Source: Rothia koreensis (GTDB lineage Bacteria; Actinomycetota; Actinomycetes; Actinomycetales; Micrococcaceae). Taken from it: a stretch of 64,000 nucleotides of DNA. Of the stretch, positions 55,878-64,000 are shown piece by piece. Location: positions 620,001 to 684,000 of the forward strand of contig NZ_NOIQ01000001.1 in the NCBI RefSeq assembly GCF_004136575.1. Direction: 5' to 3'. Each line of letters starts with the position of its first letter. The first letter of the stretch is position 1. Below the pieces are notes generated by a model, which was not told the origin of the DNA, ran no database searches, and worked only from the letters and a program-made list of their open reading frames with translations. The position numbers were made by a program, and so were the translations under genes.

Positions 55878-55915
55878 AGGTGCCGGGAATCATATTTGAT
55901 TCCCGGCACCTTTTG
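55878..55915 (+). terminator. Intrinsic terminator after rpmE2
   Basis: A perfect 15-bp stem, AGGTGCCGGGAATCA (55878-55892) with TGATTCCCGGCACCT (55897-55911), is followed by T residues. Confidence 0.88.
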
Positions 55916-55921
55916 TATGCG

Positions 55922-55949
55922 CTCGGGCTAAAATTCAGAGAAGCCCGAG
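55922..55949 (+). promoter_or_regulatory. Candidate -10 and hairpin upstream of the LCP gene
   Basis: TAAAAT (55929-55934) resembles a -10 box about 50 nt before the LCP start. It lies between the arms CTCGGGCT (55922-55929) and AGCCCGAG (55942-55949). No good -35 is seen. Confidence 0.35.
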
Positions 55950-55982
55950 ACAGTATGCCCTACGACCCCACGGAGTCAGCCC

Positions 55983-57008
55983 ATGTCGCTCTCGAACGAC
56001 CTCATGGACCACGAGGAACAGCCCAGGCCGCGTCGCAGGAAGAAGCGCCGCAAAGGTCTGGTCGCCATGGGGATCGCCGGGTCGCTGCTGCTCGTCGCCG
56101 TGATCGCGGTCGGCGCCTACTTCGCCAACCTTGCCCACAACTTCGATGCGGGCACACAGAAGTTCAGCAATGCACTGCCCAACGACGACGATCGTCCGGC
56201 GGAAACCGGGGCCTACAACGTTCTGTTGCTCGGTAGCGACTCCCGCAAGGGCGAAAAGGACGAAGCCGATGTGTCCGGCGAACGGGCCGACACCATCATG
56301 CTCCTCCACGTTCCCGACGACGGGGGACAGGCCTACATCATCTCGATCATGAGGGACACCTGGGTCGATATCCCGGGTCACGGACAAGCCAAGATCAACG
56401 CTGCGTTGGATCTCGGAGGCGTGCCGCTCGAGGTCAGGACCATCGAGAACATGCTCGACACCCGCATCGACAATGTCGCGGGCATCAACTTCGAGGGCTT
56501 CAGGGATCTGACCAATGCGCTCGGAGGCGTGACGGTCGACGTCCCGGTCGGATTCACCAATGGTGACGGAGAGACCTTCGAACAAGGTCCTCAGAAGATG
56601 GATGGTGATCGAGCGCTCACCTTCGTCAGGGAGAGGTACAGCTTCACGGATGGCGACTACCAGCGTGTCAGGGACCAGCGCGCGTACATGCGCGGGGTGC
56701 TGAAGGAAATCGGCAGCCCCCAGACGCTCGCCAACCCGGCCAAGGTCAACGATCTGGTCAAGAAGTTCTCGCCCTTCATGCAGGTCGATGATTCGTTGAG
56801 CTCGACGCGTGCCGCCAAAATCGCCATGAAAATGGGGCCCAATGGTCTTCGGAACATGAAAATGATGACCCTCCCCAACTCGGGAACCGGCTGGTCTCCC
56901 GACGGCCAATCGATCGTGAACCTCGACCAGGACTCTGTCGACAAGTTGGGCAAGGCCATGAAGGACGGCACCATGGAGGACTACTCCAAGAGCGTCGGCA
57001 CCGACTGA
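55983..57008 (+). CDS. LytR-CpsA-Psr (LCP) family protein
   Basis: A 341-residue type II membrane protein: a basic cytoplasmic tail (RPRRRKKRRKG), one transmembrane helix (about 26-48), then the LCP domain with YNVLLLGSDSR, ADTIMLLH, SIMRDTWVDIPG, KINAAL and the terminal-half arginines in FVRERYSF and QRVRDQR. LCP enzymes join glycopolymers such as teichoic acid or arabinogalactan to peptidoglycan. It is convergent with ubiB, 10 nt away. Confidence 0.95.
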   Translation: MSLSNDLMDHEEQPRPRRRKKRRKGLVAMGIAGSLLLVAVIAVGAYFANLAHNFDAGTQKFSNALPNDDDRPAETGAYNVLLLGSDSRKGEKDEADVSGERADTIMLLHVPDDGGQAYIISIMRDTWVDIPGHGQAKINAALDLGGVPLEVRTIENMLDTRIDNVAGINFEGFRDLTNALGGVTVDVPVGFTNGDGETFEQGPQKMDGDRALTFVRERYSFTDGDYQRVRDQRAYMRGVLKEIGSPQTLANPAKVNDLVKKFSPFMQVDDSLSSTRAAKIAMKMGPNGLRNMKMMTLPNSGTGWSPDGQSIVNLDQDSVDKLGKAMKDGTMEDYSKSVGTD

Positions 57009-57018
57009 ATCAGTCGAT

Positions 57019-58710
57019 TCAAAGGCTCCGCAGGCGACGACGCCGCCCCGGTCTGCGGAGCCTCAGCCCCGCGGTGCTCAGCAGATACCCACCGAGCAGA
57101 CCGGCACTTCCTGCGCCTGAACCGATGAGGAGAGACTGCCAGTGCCTGAACCGATCAGGCTGGTAGGAGATCACCTTGGCCGACCCATTGATCACGGCGG
57201 CCAGGACCGCGCCGGCCACGAGCCTGTTGCCCACGACCTCGACCCGGTCGATGAGCTCTTCGAGCTCGTCGGCGCGCAAATGCACGTCGAAGCCGCCGTT
57301 TTCGATCACGCCCATGATTTTCCGGAAGGAACTGGGCACCTCGACGCCGAACTCCACGGCTTCCCGGGTCAAGGAAGACAATCGTTTCGCCAGGGCATCG
57401 AGGGATATCCTGCTCGTCACGAAAGCGGACGCGTAGGGGGAGAGCACGGCGATGAAATCGAATTCAGGATCGATCAATTCGCCGAGTGACTCGGCCGTGG
57501 CGATCATGCGAATCAGAAGCGCCGCTTCCGGGGGAAGGCTGAGCTGATGGCGATGCAGCATCGCCATGACGTCCGCGAGCACCTTGCCGATGTTGAGATC
57601 ATCGAGGCTCTGCCCCGAGTAGTGGCTCAGGAGCCGCGCCATCTCCGGCTCGATTTCCTGGGGCGTGACGTTCCGACCGTGCGAATTCGTCAACCGGACC
57701 ACGGCCCTGCTGCACTGGCGCGCGTTCTCCGTCGTCAGCCCGATGAAGAGGGGGAGCATGTTGTCCCGGAACTCGTCGTCCAGCTCGCCGCACATGCCGA
57801 AATCGATGAGATTGATCGTCCCGTCGGGCCGCACGAAAAGGTTCCCGGGATGAGGATCCGCGTGGAACAAGCCGAATTCGAAGACCATCCTGCACATCGC
57901 GCCCGTTGCATTCACCGCGAGCCGATGCCGATCGACCCCGTTGGCCTCCAACTGTTCGACATCGCTGATCTTGATACCGCTGACTCGCTCTTGGGTCAGC
58001 ATGCTCGAGGTCGTGGCTTCCCAGAAGATCGTGGGGATGTGCAGTTCGGGGTCGTCGTCGAAGTAGGTTGCGAAACGGTCGCAGTAAGTGGCCTCGATCG
58101 TGTAGTCGAGTTCTTCCCGAAGCGTGCGGGCGAATTGTCGGCTCAGTTCGACGACGTCGTACTGCTTGGCGATAGGTACATAGCGGCTCAACAACGCAGC
58201 GATGTCCGAGATGATGTCGAGATCCTGCTGGACGTCCTCCAGGACCCCTGGCTTCCGGAACTTGATCACGACCTGTTCTCCCCGCAGAACACCCGCGTGG
58301 ACCTGGCCTATTGACCCGGTGGCCAGTGGCTGCTCATCAATGGACGCGAATTGTTCGAGCATGGCCTCTTCCGGCTGGCCCGAGAGCGCATTGACCAGTT
58401 CAGCGAACGGTATCTGGGACGAATCGTCCTGAAGCTTGGCCAACTCACGCGTGTATGCCGGCGGCAGGAGATCCTGGCGCGTTGAGACCAACTGGCCGAC
58501 CTTGATGAAGGTCGGGCCCAACTCTTCCAGGGCCATGCGCAGATGCTCGGGTTGGGTGTGGCGGGCCTGAGGATCCAACCTCCGGACGCGACGCAACGAC
58601 CCAGCCAACGGACCGCCCAGCCCCTGGACGAGGAAGCCCAGCCCGTGTTTGACGAAGACCTCGCCGATCTGCATCAGCCGATCGGCACGGGTCCTTGCCC
58701 GTTCAAGCAT
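57019..58710 (-). CDS. ABC1/UbiB kinase-like protein
   Basis: A 563-residue ABC1/ADCK/UbiB protein. It shows the family KxGQ motif (FIKVGQLVSTRQDLLP, about 68-83), the Ala-rich-loop equivalent ATGSIGQVH, ELDYTIEA, and catalytic FHADPHPGN with IDFGMCG. Two C-terminal hydrophobic helices anchor it. Members support quinone or isoprenoid metabolism; here menaquinone is more likely, by inference. It is followed upstream on the same strand by the HIRAN-like gene, 9 nt away. Confidence 0.93.
   Translation of the reverse strand: MLERARTRADRLMQIGEVFVKHGLGFLVQGLGGPLAGSLRRVRRLDPQARHTQPEHLRMALEELGPTFIKVGQLVSTRQDLLPPAYTRELAKLQDDSSQIPFAELVNALSGQPEEAMLEQFASIDEQPLATGSIGQVHAGVLRGEQVVIKFRKPGVLEDVQQDLDIISDIAALLSRYVPIAKQYDVVELSRQFARTLREELDYTIEATYCDRFATYFDDDPELHIPTIFWEATTSSMLTQERVSGIKISDVEQLEANGVDRHRLAVNATGAMCRMVFEFGLFHADPHPGNLFVRPDGTINLIDFGMCGELDDEFRDNMLPLFIGLTTENARQCSRAVVRLTNSHGRNVTPQEIEPEMARLLSHYSGQSLDDLNIGKVLADVMAMLHRHQLSLPPEAALLIRMIATAESLGELIDPEFDFIAVLSPYASAFVTSRISLDALAKRLSSLTREAVEFGVEVPSSFRKIMGVIENGGFDVHLRADELEELIDRVEVVGNRLVAGAVLAAVINGSAKVISYQPDRFRHWQSLLIGSGAGSAGLLGGYLLSTAGLRLRRPGRRRRLRSL
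57023..57063 (+). terminator. Terminator of the LCP gene inside ubiB
   Basis: AGGCTCCGCAG (57023-57033) pairs with CTGCGGAGCCT (57053-57063), 15 nt after the LCP stop and inside the last codons of the convergent ubiB. A 13-bp palindrome (GACTGA-A-TCAGTC, 57003-57015) spans the LCP stop codon. Confidence 0.5.
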
Positions 58711-58719
58711 GGAAAACCG

Positions 58720-60171
58720 TCAGTCCCTGGGGTCGCGGTGTGTCGCGTGGTATTGGTCCTGACCTACGGTTTCGTAACCGTCGTTCTCCTCGAAGGCATA
58801 CTCGTCGTCTTCGTATGCTTCTGTCCCGGGCTCGTCGACGTCGAATTCTTCGACCTCGTCTTCCGGGAAGCTCTCGGTGTCCTCGGCCAAGTACTCCTCG
58901 TCGTCCTCGAAGGATGCGGACCCATGGAGCGACGGATCTTCGTCCGCATCGTCGGTCGAGGAGCCGACGTCGTCCACGTCCTGATCGGCCGGGTCCAGCT
59001 CGTCATCGTCGACGTCGTCGTCCGGCTCGTCATAGGTGAAGTCCTCGTCCAGCCGTGCCGGTGTGCGCAAGCGACCGAAATAGAGTCCAGCCAGGCCGAG
59101 AACCGCTCCGACGATGATCGCCACGACCCCCAGGCCCGGTTTGAAGAAGACGCACACGATGCCCAAAACCAGGATCAGGGCACCAAGAATTCCGAGGCCG
59201 AGCAACGCGCGGGAATCATTGCCCAGCGAGCTCCCCGGACCGCGCATGGCGGTACTGCCGTGCGTGGAGGGATACGCCCGATACGGTTCCTCGCCGGGTC
59301 TCGGCGGACGCCGCAGATCCGGATCTTCTTCCGCATCCGACGGCACGAAGGCAGGATCCAGTTCGTAGTAATCCTGCTTCGGCCTGAGCTGGGGCAGGGA
59401 GTTCGGCAGATCCAGGTACCAGGACCGAGGGAGGTCCTCCGCCCGAACGGCCTGGACGGTCAAGGACAGTTCGAAGGAACTGCCTCGGATCGTGCCCCAT
59501 ACGGCCGTGAGTTTGTTGTTCTCGAAGGCATACCGAACCACTGGGGCCAGTTGTTCGGACATCTGGGTGCTGAGACGGCCGACGATCCTGCGATCGTGCA
59601 GAACGTCCACGGTATCCACTTCGCTGCCATCGGCGAGCTTGTGCCGGTTGGCTTCGAGCGTCAGAATCACTCGTCCCTCACCGGAGACCGGCAGGACGTC
59701 GTGGAGGTATTCGGCGTGGTCGTTCTCGTTCAGAACCTTGACGCTCGGGCCCTGGGGGAGCAAGGCGGCCCGAGTGGGCGACGTGTTGATCGGGAACAGG
59801 AGTTCGGGCCGGGACACGGAAAGAACGGCCTTGGTCTCGAGACGAACCTGCCCCTTGTCCCGACGGAGGGTGGCCCAGTAGCGGATCGGCGCCACCGGCA
59901 CATATCCGGAGACGACGATGCGTGCCAGAGGCTTCCAGTATCGCTCCGAGTCCTCCTGGGTCATCCGTGCCACCTTGTGACCATTCACCCAGATCGCGAC
60001 GCTGTCCGGGGAATGGGGGTTATCGGGTTCGGGCACCAGATGAGCCACCGAGTCCACGACCTGCTCCCGGTCCAGGCGATAGTTCTCGAACAAACGCAGA
60101 ATCTCGGCGTCGTAATAGTCCTCTGTGACAAGCTCCAGGGATCCACGATCATTGAGCGCGTATTCTGTCAC
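58720..60171 (-). CDS. HIRAN-like membrane protein with acidic tail
   Basis: A 483-residue protein. Residues 40-100 resemble a HIRAN domain (LVPEPDNPHSPDSVAIWV...KVARM), a fold that binds DNA 3' ends in helicases such as HLTF. A middle region of unknown fold (100-315) precedes two transmembrane helices (about 320-368), then a tail of about 115 residues very rich in Asp and Glu. GTG 60171 is chosen because GGAGGAG lies 7 nt upstream; the frame is open further back. It is cotranscribed with ubiB (9-nt gap). Function is unknown. Confidence 0.75.
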   Translation of the reverse strand: MTEYALNDRGSLELVTEDYYDAEILRLFENYRLDREQVVDSVAHLVPEPDNPHSPDSVAIWVNGHKVARMTQEDSERYWKPLARIVVSGYVPVAPIRYWATLRRDKGQVRLETKAVLSVSRPELLFPINTSPTRAALLPQGPSVKVLNENDHAEYLHDVLPVSGEGRVILTLEANRHKLADGSEVDTVDVLHDRRIVGRLSTQMSEQLAPVVRYAFENNKLTAVWGTIRGSSFELSLTVQAVRAEDLPRSWYLDLPNSLPQLRPKQDYYELDPAFVPSDAEEDPDLRRPPRPGEEPYRAYPSTHGSTAMRGPGSSLGNDSRALLGLGILGALILVLGIVCVFFKPGLGVVAIIVGAVLGLAGLYFGRLRTPARLDEDFTYDEPDDDVDDDELDPADQDVDDVGSSTDDADEDPSLHGSASFEDDEEYLAEDTESFPEDEVEEFDVDEPGTEAYEDDEYAFEENDGYETVGQDQYHATHRDPRD

Positions 60172-60328
60172 GGCGAAACTCCTCCAACGTCCCTTGGTGC
60201 TCGAAGCAACTTGTACAAGAATCTCACAGTTTCCCGCCGTGGCACCGGTATTGGCCCTTGAGAAGCGCATGTCGTGTTGCTCTTGACACGAGACTTCCAT
60301 ATCGGAGTCGCTGTTGTGGGACTTGGGC

Positions 60329-62923
60329 TCACTCCCAAGTCGATCGGATGCTGGCGGCCCGTCGGGCATCTTGGAGCCTCTCGGTCAGCTCCCGCCGCAG
60401 CGCACGAGGGGCATCGCCGTGTTCCGCGAGCCAGGTCTCTGCACCCGCCACGGCGTCGACGTCCTCATCCGGCCCCGGGAACAGGCCATTGATGATCCGC
60501 GTGGCCATACCGATCGAGTGCTTCTGCCACACATCCTCCAGGCGAGCGAAGTAATCCTCGGCCAGACCCGTGCGGAGCGACGACGGCCCGATGCGGAATC
60601 CGCTGGCGGAGGCCGAGAGGAGGTCATTGGAGAGATCGTCGTCGAAAATGCTGGACCAGGCGCGCCTCTTGTCCTCCGCGTGGGGCTGGGCAGCGCGGGA
60701 TCTGGCTGCCCCGAGGGCAGCATGCTGGCTGGGCGTGGACCCCAGAGAGGATTCGATGTCTTCTCGGGTCAGGGCACCGTGGGCCGCGAGGGCTGTCCTG
60801 GCCGACCAGACCAGTTCGTCGCTCAGACTCAGTCCGTTCCAGCGAGGCTGCTCAGGATTCTTCTCGGCAAAGTCCACCAGTTCCTGTGCGAACCGTTGCA
60901 GCCGAACATCATGCCTCGCCAGGATGAGTGCGTGACGGGCGAGGATACTCTGTCTGTCGCTCTCTTCCTCGCAGAGCGGCAATTGCTCGGCGACCGCTGT
61001 GGCGAAAGCGCTCAGCGGTTCGTGCCTCGCAGTGGGGGACATGTACACCAGGAGCGCCGTTTCGGCATGGAGGAGCATCGTATCGAGCAACGTTGCGGAC
61101 TGTTCGGCGCCCAGCCCCTTCTCGACGTGGGCCGTGTAATCGCGCGGGTTGAGCGCTCCGCTCCTGACCATGCTCCACAGGGCGCTGCCGAGAACGGCAC
61201 GATCGATGGGGGCGGCGAGCGTGTGTCCGTGGAGGAGAGCCGTTCGGAGCTCATCCTCACCGAACGAGGTCAGCGCGTACGTCTTGTCGTCCCGGTTGAC
61301 CAGCACGATGCCCGACCCGGCTTCTACGGGCGGAACCTCATCCGTCGGCGTCGACATGCCCTCGGGCCCCGAGGGGATCTCGATGGACTGCTCGGCGGTT
61401 TCGCGCAGGACGCCGCCCTCGAGTCGGAAGGACGCAATGGTGAGCACGTGAGGGCGGCCGAGTGATTCCGAGACGGAATCGGGAAGCCGCTGTTCCAGGA
61501 CGTGTGGTTGCGGGGCGTACGTCAGCGTGGTGACGCCGTCGGTCTCCAGCCACGCCCGCGACCATTCACGCAGATCCCGTCCGCACGCTTCCTCGAGGAC
61601 GTCCAGAAAGTCGGAGAACTCGGCCGTCCCGAACTCGTGGCGGGAGAAGTAGGTGCGGGCGGCGTTCACGAATCGGTCGAAACCGACGAATGCGACCAGT
61701 TGCTTGAGGACGGCCGCGCCTTTGGCGTAGGTGATTCCGTCGAAATTCTGTTTCGCCGCCTCGACGTCGGTAATGTCGGCAACCACGGGGTGAGTCGTCG
61801 AATAGAGGTCCTGGGTGTAGGCCCAACCCTTCCTGCGGTGCGCGAACGTGACCCAGGATTCCTCGAAACCGCAGGCTCGTTCGGCGGCGAGCGCCCCCAT
61901 GAATTCGGCAAAGGACTCTTTGAGCCACAGGTCCGACCACCAGCGCATCGTCACGAGGTCGCCGAACCACATGTGCGACATCTCGTGCATGATCACGTTG
62001 GCACGTCCCTCGCGTTGGGCCAAGGTCGAACCTCCCGGGAAGAGGTACGCCTCGGTGAAGGTCACCAGCCCCGGGTTCTCCATGGCACCCAGGTTGTATT
62101 CGGGAACGAAGGCCTGGTCGTACTTTCCCCACGGATAGGGGTAGTCGAAGAGTTCCTGGAAGAAGTCGAGCCCCTTCGATACCAGGTCGAAGATCGCATC
62201 GGATTCCATGTGAACGGCCATCGATGCGCGACAGTACAGGGACATCGTGGTCTGCTCAAAGCGATCGTTGTCGGGCCGGTGGAGCGCGCTGACCGTGTGG
62301 TACTGGCCCGCGAGGAGCGTGGTGATGTAGGTCGACATGCGCAGGGTCGGAGCGAAGACTCGTTTGCTGACACCCGGTGTCGCCGGGTCCTCGTGGGTTG
62401 AGACGATCTCGGTATTCGACGCGACCGTCCAGTCCTCGGGCGCCGTGATCGAAAAGCGGAACACCGCCTTGAGGTCCGGTTGCTCGAAGGCAGGAAACAC
62501 CCGTCGACAGTCACTCGGCTCATACTGCGTGTACAGGTAGGTGCGCCCGTCCTCGGGATCGATGAATCGGTGCAGGCCTTCCCCGGATCGGGAATAGAGG
62601 GAACGCCCACGAACGGTGAGGGTGTTCGTCGGGGCCAGCCCGGGGAGCCGGATCCTGCTGCCTTCCACGACGTCGGACACGCGCAGTCTGCGCCCGTTCA
62701 GCTCAACGGAGTCGACGCTGTGATGGATGTACTCGATGAACGTTTCCGCTTCCGTCGTTTCTTCCGTGTCGGCACGGAAGGTGACGGTCGTCGAGGTAGG
62801 AAAGGCCTGCATCGACGGGTCTGCGGCATGGGTGAGGTCGATGTCGACGTCGTACCTGTCGACCTCGAGGAGATCGGAACGGAAGCGGGCTTCTTCGGCA
62901 GTCAGATTGTCGTTGCGCACCAT
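60329..62923 (-). CDS. pepN: Aminopeptidase N
   Basis: An 864-residue M1 metallopeptidase. Exopeptidase motif GAMENPG (279-285), zinc site HEMSH (313-317) with the third ligand Glu336 in WLKESFAE, and a C-terminal ERAP-like helical domain. It removes N-terminal residues from peptides in the cytoplasm. The frame is open to 62977. ATG 62923 is preferred: the text VRNDNLTAEEA matches the usual family start, and a TATACT box lies 3 nt before the ATG (6 nt before GTG 62920), suggesting leaderless mRNA. ATG 62956 is the alternative. Confidence 0.93.
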   Translation of the reverse strand: MVRNDNLTAEEARFRSDLLEVDRYDVDIDLTHAADPSMQAFPTSTTVTFRADTEETTEAETFIEYIHHSVDSVELNGRRLRVSDVVEGSRIRLPGLAPTNTLTVRGRSLYSRSGEGLHRFIDPEDGRTYLYTQYEPSDCRRVFPAFEQPDLKAVFRFSITAPEDWTVASNTEIVSTHEDPATPGVSKRVFAPTLRMSTYITTLLAGQYHTVSALHRPDNDRFEQTTMSLYCRASMAVHMESDAIFDLVSKGLDFFQELFDYPYPWGKYDQAFVPEYNLGAMENPGLVTFTEAYLFPGGSTLAQREGRANVIMHEMSHMWFGDLVTMRWWSDLWLKESFAEFMGALAAERACGFEESWVTFAHRRKGWAYTQDLYSTTHPVVADITDVEAAKQNFDGITYAKGAAVLKQLVAFVGFDRFVNAARTYFSRHEFGTAEFSDFLDVLEEACGRDLREWSRAWLETDGVTTLTYAPQPHVLEQRLPDSVSESLGRPHVLTIASFRLEGGVLRETAEQSIEIPSGPEGMSTPTDEVPPVEAGSGIVLVNRDDKTYALTSFGEDELRTALLHGHTLAAPIDRAVLGSALWSMVRSGALNPRDYTAHVEKGLGAEQSATLLDTMLLHAETALLVYMSPTARHEPLSAFATAVAEQLPLCEEESDRQSILARHALILARHDVRLQRFAQELVDFAEKNPEQPRWNGLSLSDELVWSARTALAAHGALTREDIESSLGSTPSQHAALGAARSRAAQPHAEDKRRAWSSIFDDDLSNDLLSASASGFRIGPSSLRTGLAEDYFARLEDVWQKHSIGMATRIINGLFPGPDEDVDAVAGAETWLAEHGDAPRALRRELTERLQDARRAASIRSTWE

Positions 62924-62926
62924 CAA

Positions 62927-62956
62927 AGTATAGGTGGCAAAAGTGTTCTGGGTCAT
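62927..62956 (-). promoter_or_regulatory. Candidate pepN promoter
   Basis: On the minus strand ATGACC (62956-62951) and TATACT (62932-62927) are 18 bp apart. The predicted first base falls at or near GTG 62920, next to ATG 62923. Confidence 0.4.
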
Positions 62957-63032
62957 TCGGCCAGGGACGAGGGACACGAAAGCGGGCCGCCTGCGCAGAG
63001 ACGGCCCGCTCCGTGGTGAGTCAGGGAATCCG

Positions 63033-64000
63033 TCAGCGCTTCTTCCGCGCCGAACCCTTGTTCGATTTTCCTCGGTTCATCTTCTTGAGCGTCTTCTCAT
63101 CGATCGGAGCATCCGAGGACGCCCTCAGCTTTCTGTAGTACTCTTCGGCATCGGCCTGGCGCACGGCCTCGATGCCGCTCGAGATCTCCGCACGCAGGTG
63201 GGCCTGCTTGTAACCGAAGGCTTCCACGAGTTGCAGCGAATACGGCTCGATCTTGTCCAACAACCTGTTGATGTACTCACCGAGAACACGGCCTCGTTGC
63301 GTCGAGACCAGGCCATAGGAGATGTACCAGCCGAGATTCTGCTCGATCAGGGTCAGGCCGAACAGGTCTCGCAGAGACGTCATGACCTCCGCGGTCTTGC
63401 CTTCCATCGTGCCGACCGCTTCGGTCATGGCTTCCCATTGCAACAGCTCGGCGTGCGAGCGCGCTGCGTCGATGAGTTTGACCTGCTGGGAGTTGAAGAG
63501 CTTGGTTGCGACCTCCGGACGCATCTTCCTCGCCGGGCGCAGGGCATCGGCTGCTTCGGAGATCAGGGTGTGCACCCGGTCGCCCAGGAGATCCCGCTGG
63601 ATCTTGGGATCCTTGAGAGCTTGCGCCGATTTCTTGCTTCCTCCGGTGTCCTGGATGATCTGTGCGGCCCGGCGGAGCCCGGTCCTGTTGACCGCCAGAT
63701 CTTCGGCCCGCGAGGACACGTACTTCGTGATCGTCCCGAAATCGAGGCCCGCGAACTCCTTGGAATAGTCTCCGAGCAGACGCTTGGCCACCAGCTGCAA
63801 GAGAATATGGTTGTCGCCCTCGAACGTCGCGTAGACATCGAGATCCTGGTACAGGGACGTGAACCGGTTCTTGGTCAGGTACCCCGATCCGCCGCACGCC
63901 TCGCGGCACACTTGGAGGGTCTCCAGAGCATTCCACGTGGACATGGGCTTGAGGGCGGCCGCCAGGGTCTCGAGCTCGGCCCGGTTCTCCGGGGTATCCT
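63033..64000 (-). CDS. Acyl-CoA oxidase/dehydrogenase family protein, 5' end missing
   Basis: The C-terminal 322 or so residues of an acyl-CoA oxidase-like flavoenzyme; the frame stays open to the window edge, so the N-terminal half lies outside. It shows CREACGGSGYLTKNRF, then YATFEGDN and LLQLVAKRLL, typical of peroxisomal-type oxidases (ACOX) and their bacterial homologues, and a basic C-terminus (KKMNRGKSNKGSARKKR). Fatty acid beta-oxidation is the likely pathway. The catalytic Glu lies in the FEGDN region. Confidence 0.88.
   Translation of the reverse strand, partial: DTPENRAELETLAAALKPMSTWNALETLQVCREACGGSGYLTKNRFTSLYQDLDVYATFEGDNHILLQLVAKRLLGDYSKEFAGLDFGTITKYVSSRAEDLAVNRTGLRRAAQIIQDTGGSKKSAQALKDPKIQRDLLGDRVHTLISEAADALRPARKMRPEVATKLFNSQQVKLIDAARSHAELLQWEAMTEAVGTMEGKTAEVMTSLRDLFGLTLIEQNLGWYISYGLVSTQRGRVLGEYINRLLDKIEPYSLQLVEAFGYKQAHLRAEISSGIEAVRQADAEEYYRKLRASSDAPIDEKTLKKMNRGKSNKGSARKKR

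Noticed and set aside
58543-60261. Plus-strand ORF of 572 codons
   Set aside because: Antisense to ubiB and the HIRAN-like gene, which both have clear domains and ribosome sites.

Overview
This window is a high-GC actinobacterial chromosome segment. The gene content fits the order Micrococcales and probably a Micrococcaceae-like organism: DUF3516 helicase, DUF3099 protein, the small WNNPK-type zinc-ribbon protein, WhiA, OpcA, and the gene order itself. The genus cannot be fixed from the sequence alone. No rRNA, tRNA, CRISPR array or intact insertion sequence was seen.

Region 1 (1-2865) is accessory. It is visibly AT-richer than the rest and holds one clear gene, a protein with an HNH-type Cys/His module (694-2022). 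A coupled ORF interrupted by a run of 14 C follows, then a possible small RNA (about 2597-2731) ending in a strong terminator. Region 2 (2866-14070) holds single housekeeping or auxiliary genes: an SRPBCC protein, a SulP transporter, a lipoate ligase-like protein overlapping a SRAP/HMCES gene, a GNAT acetyltransferase, an S33 peptidase, a Ski2-like helicase, formate-THF ligase and an MBL hydrolase.

Region 3 (14252-44111) is a long core block. It matches, in content and largely in order, the block known in Mycobacterium tuberculosis from uvrC to sufT (Rv1420-Rv1466). It contains uvrA, a HAD phosphatase, a PlsC-like acyltransferase, uvrC, rapZ-yvcK-whiA, the lower-glycolysis genes gap-pgk-tpiA with secG, the reverse-strand pentose-phosphate operon tkt-tal-zwf-opcA-pgl, the haem genes ctaB and ctaA, an ABC-2 exporter, and sufR-sufB-sufD-sufC-sufT. 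The cysteine desulfurase and SufU genes that complete many actinobacterial suf operons are absent here. ctaB, ctaA and SURF1 (48154-49158) together supply haem A for the aa3-type cytochrome oxidase.

Region 4 (44187-64000) carries a Tat-exported PhoX phosphatase with a PHO-box-like upstream repeat, an ABC-F ATPase, SURF1, small conserved proteins, two short-chain dehydrogenases (FabG and an atypical homologue), serB, an ABC ATPase translationally coupled to a TSUP permease, an SpoU rRNA/tRNA methyltransferase, ribosomal protein L31 type B, an LCP cell-wall ligase, a UbiB kinase-like protein, a HIRAN-like membrane protein with a very acidic tail, PepN, and the 3' part of an acyl-CoA oxidase gene cut by the window edge.

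Start codons were chosen from Shine-Dalgarno spacing, family length and, in a few cases, a -10 element placed for leaderless transcription. Convergent gene pairs are commonly separated by strong perfect hairpins.
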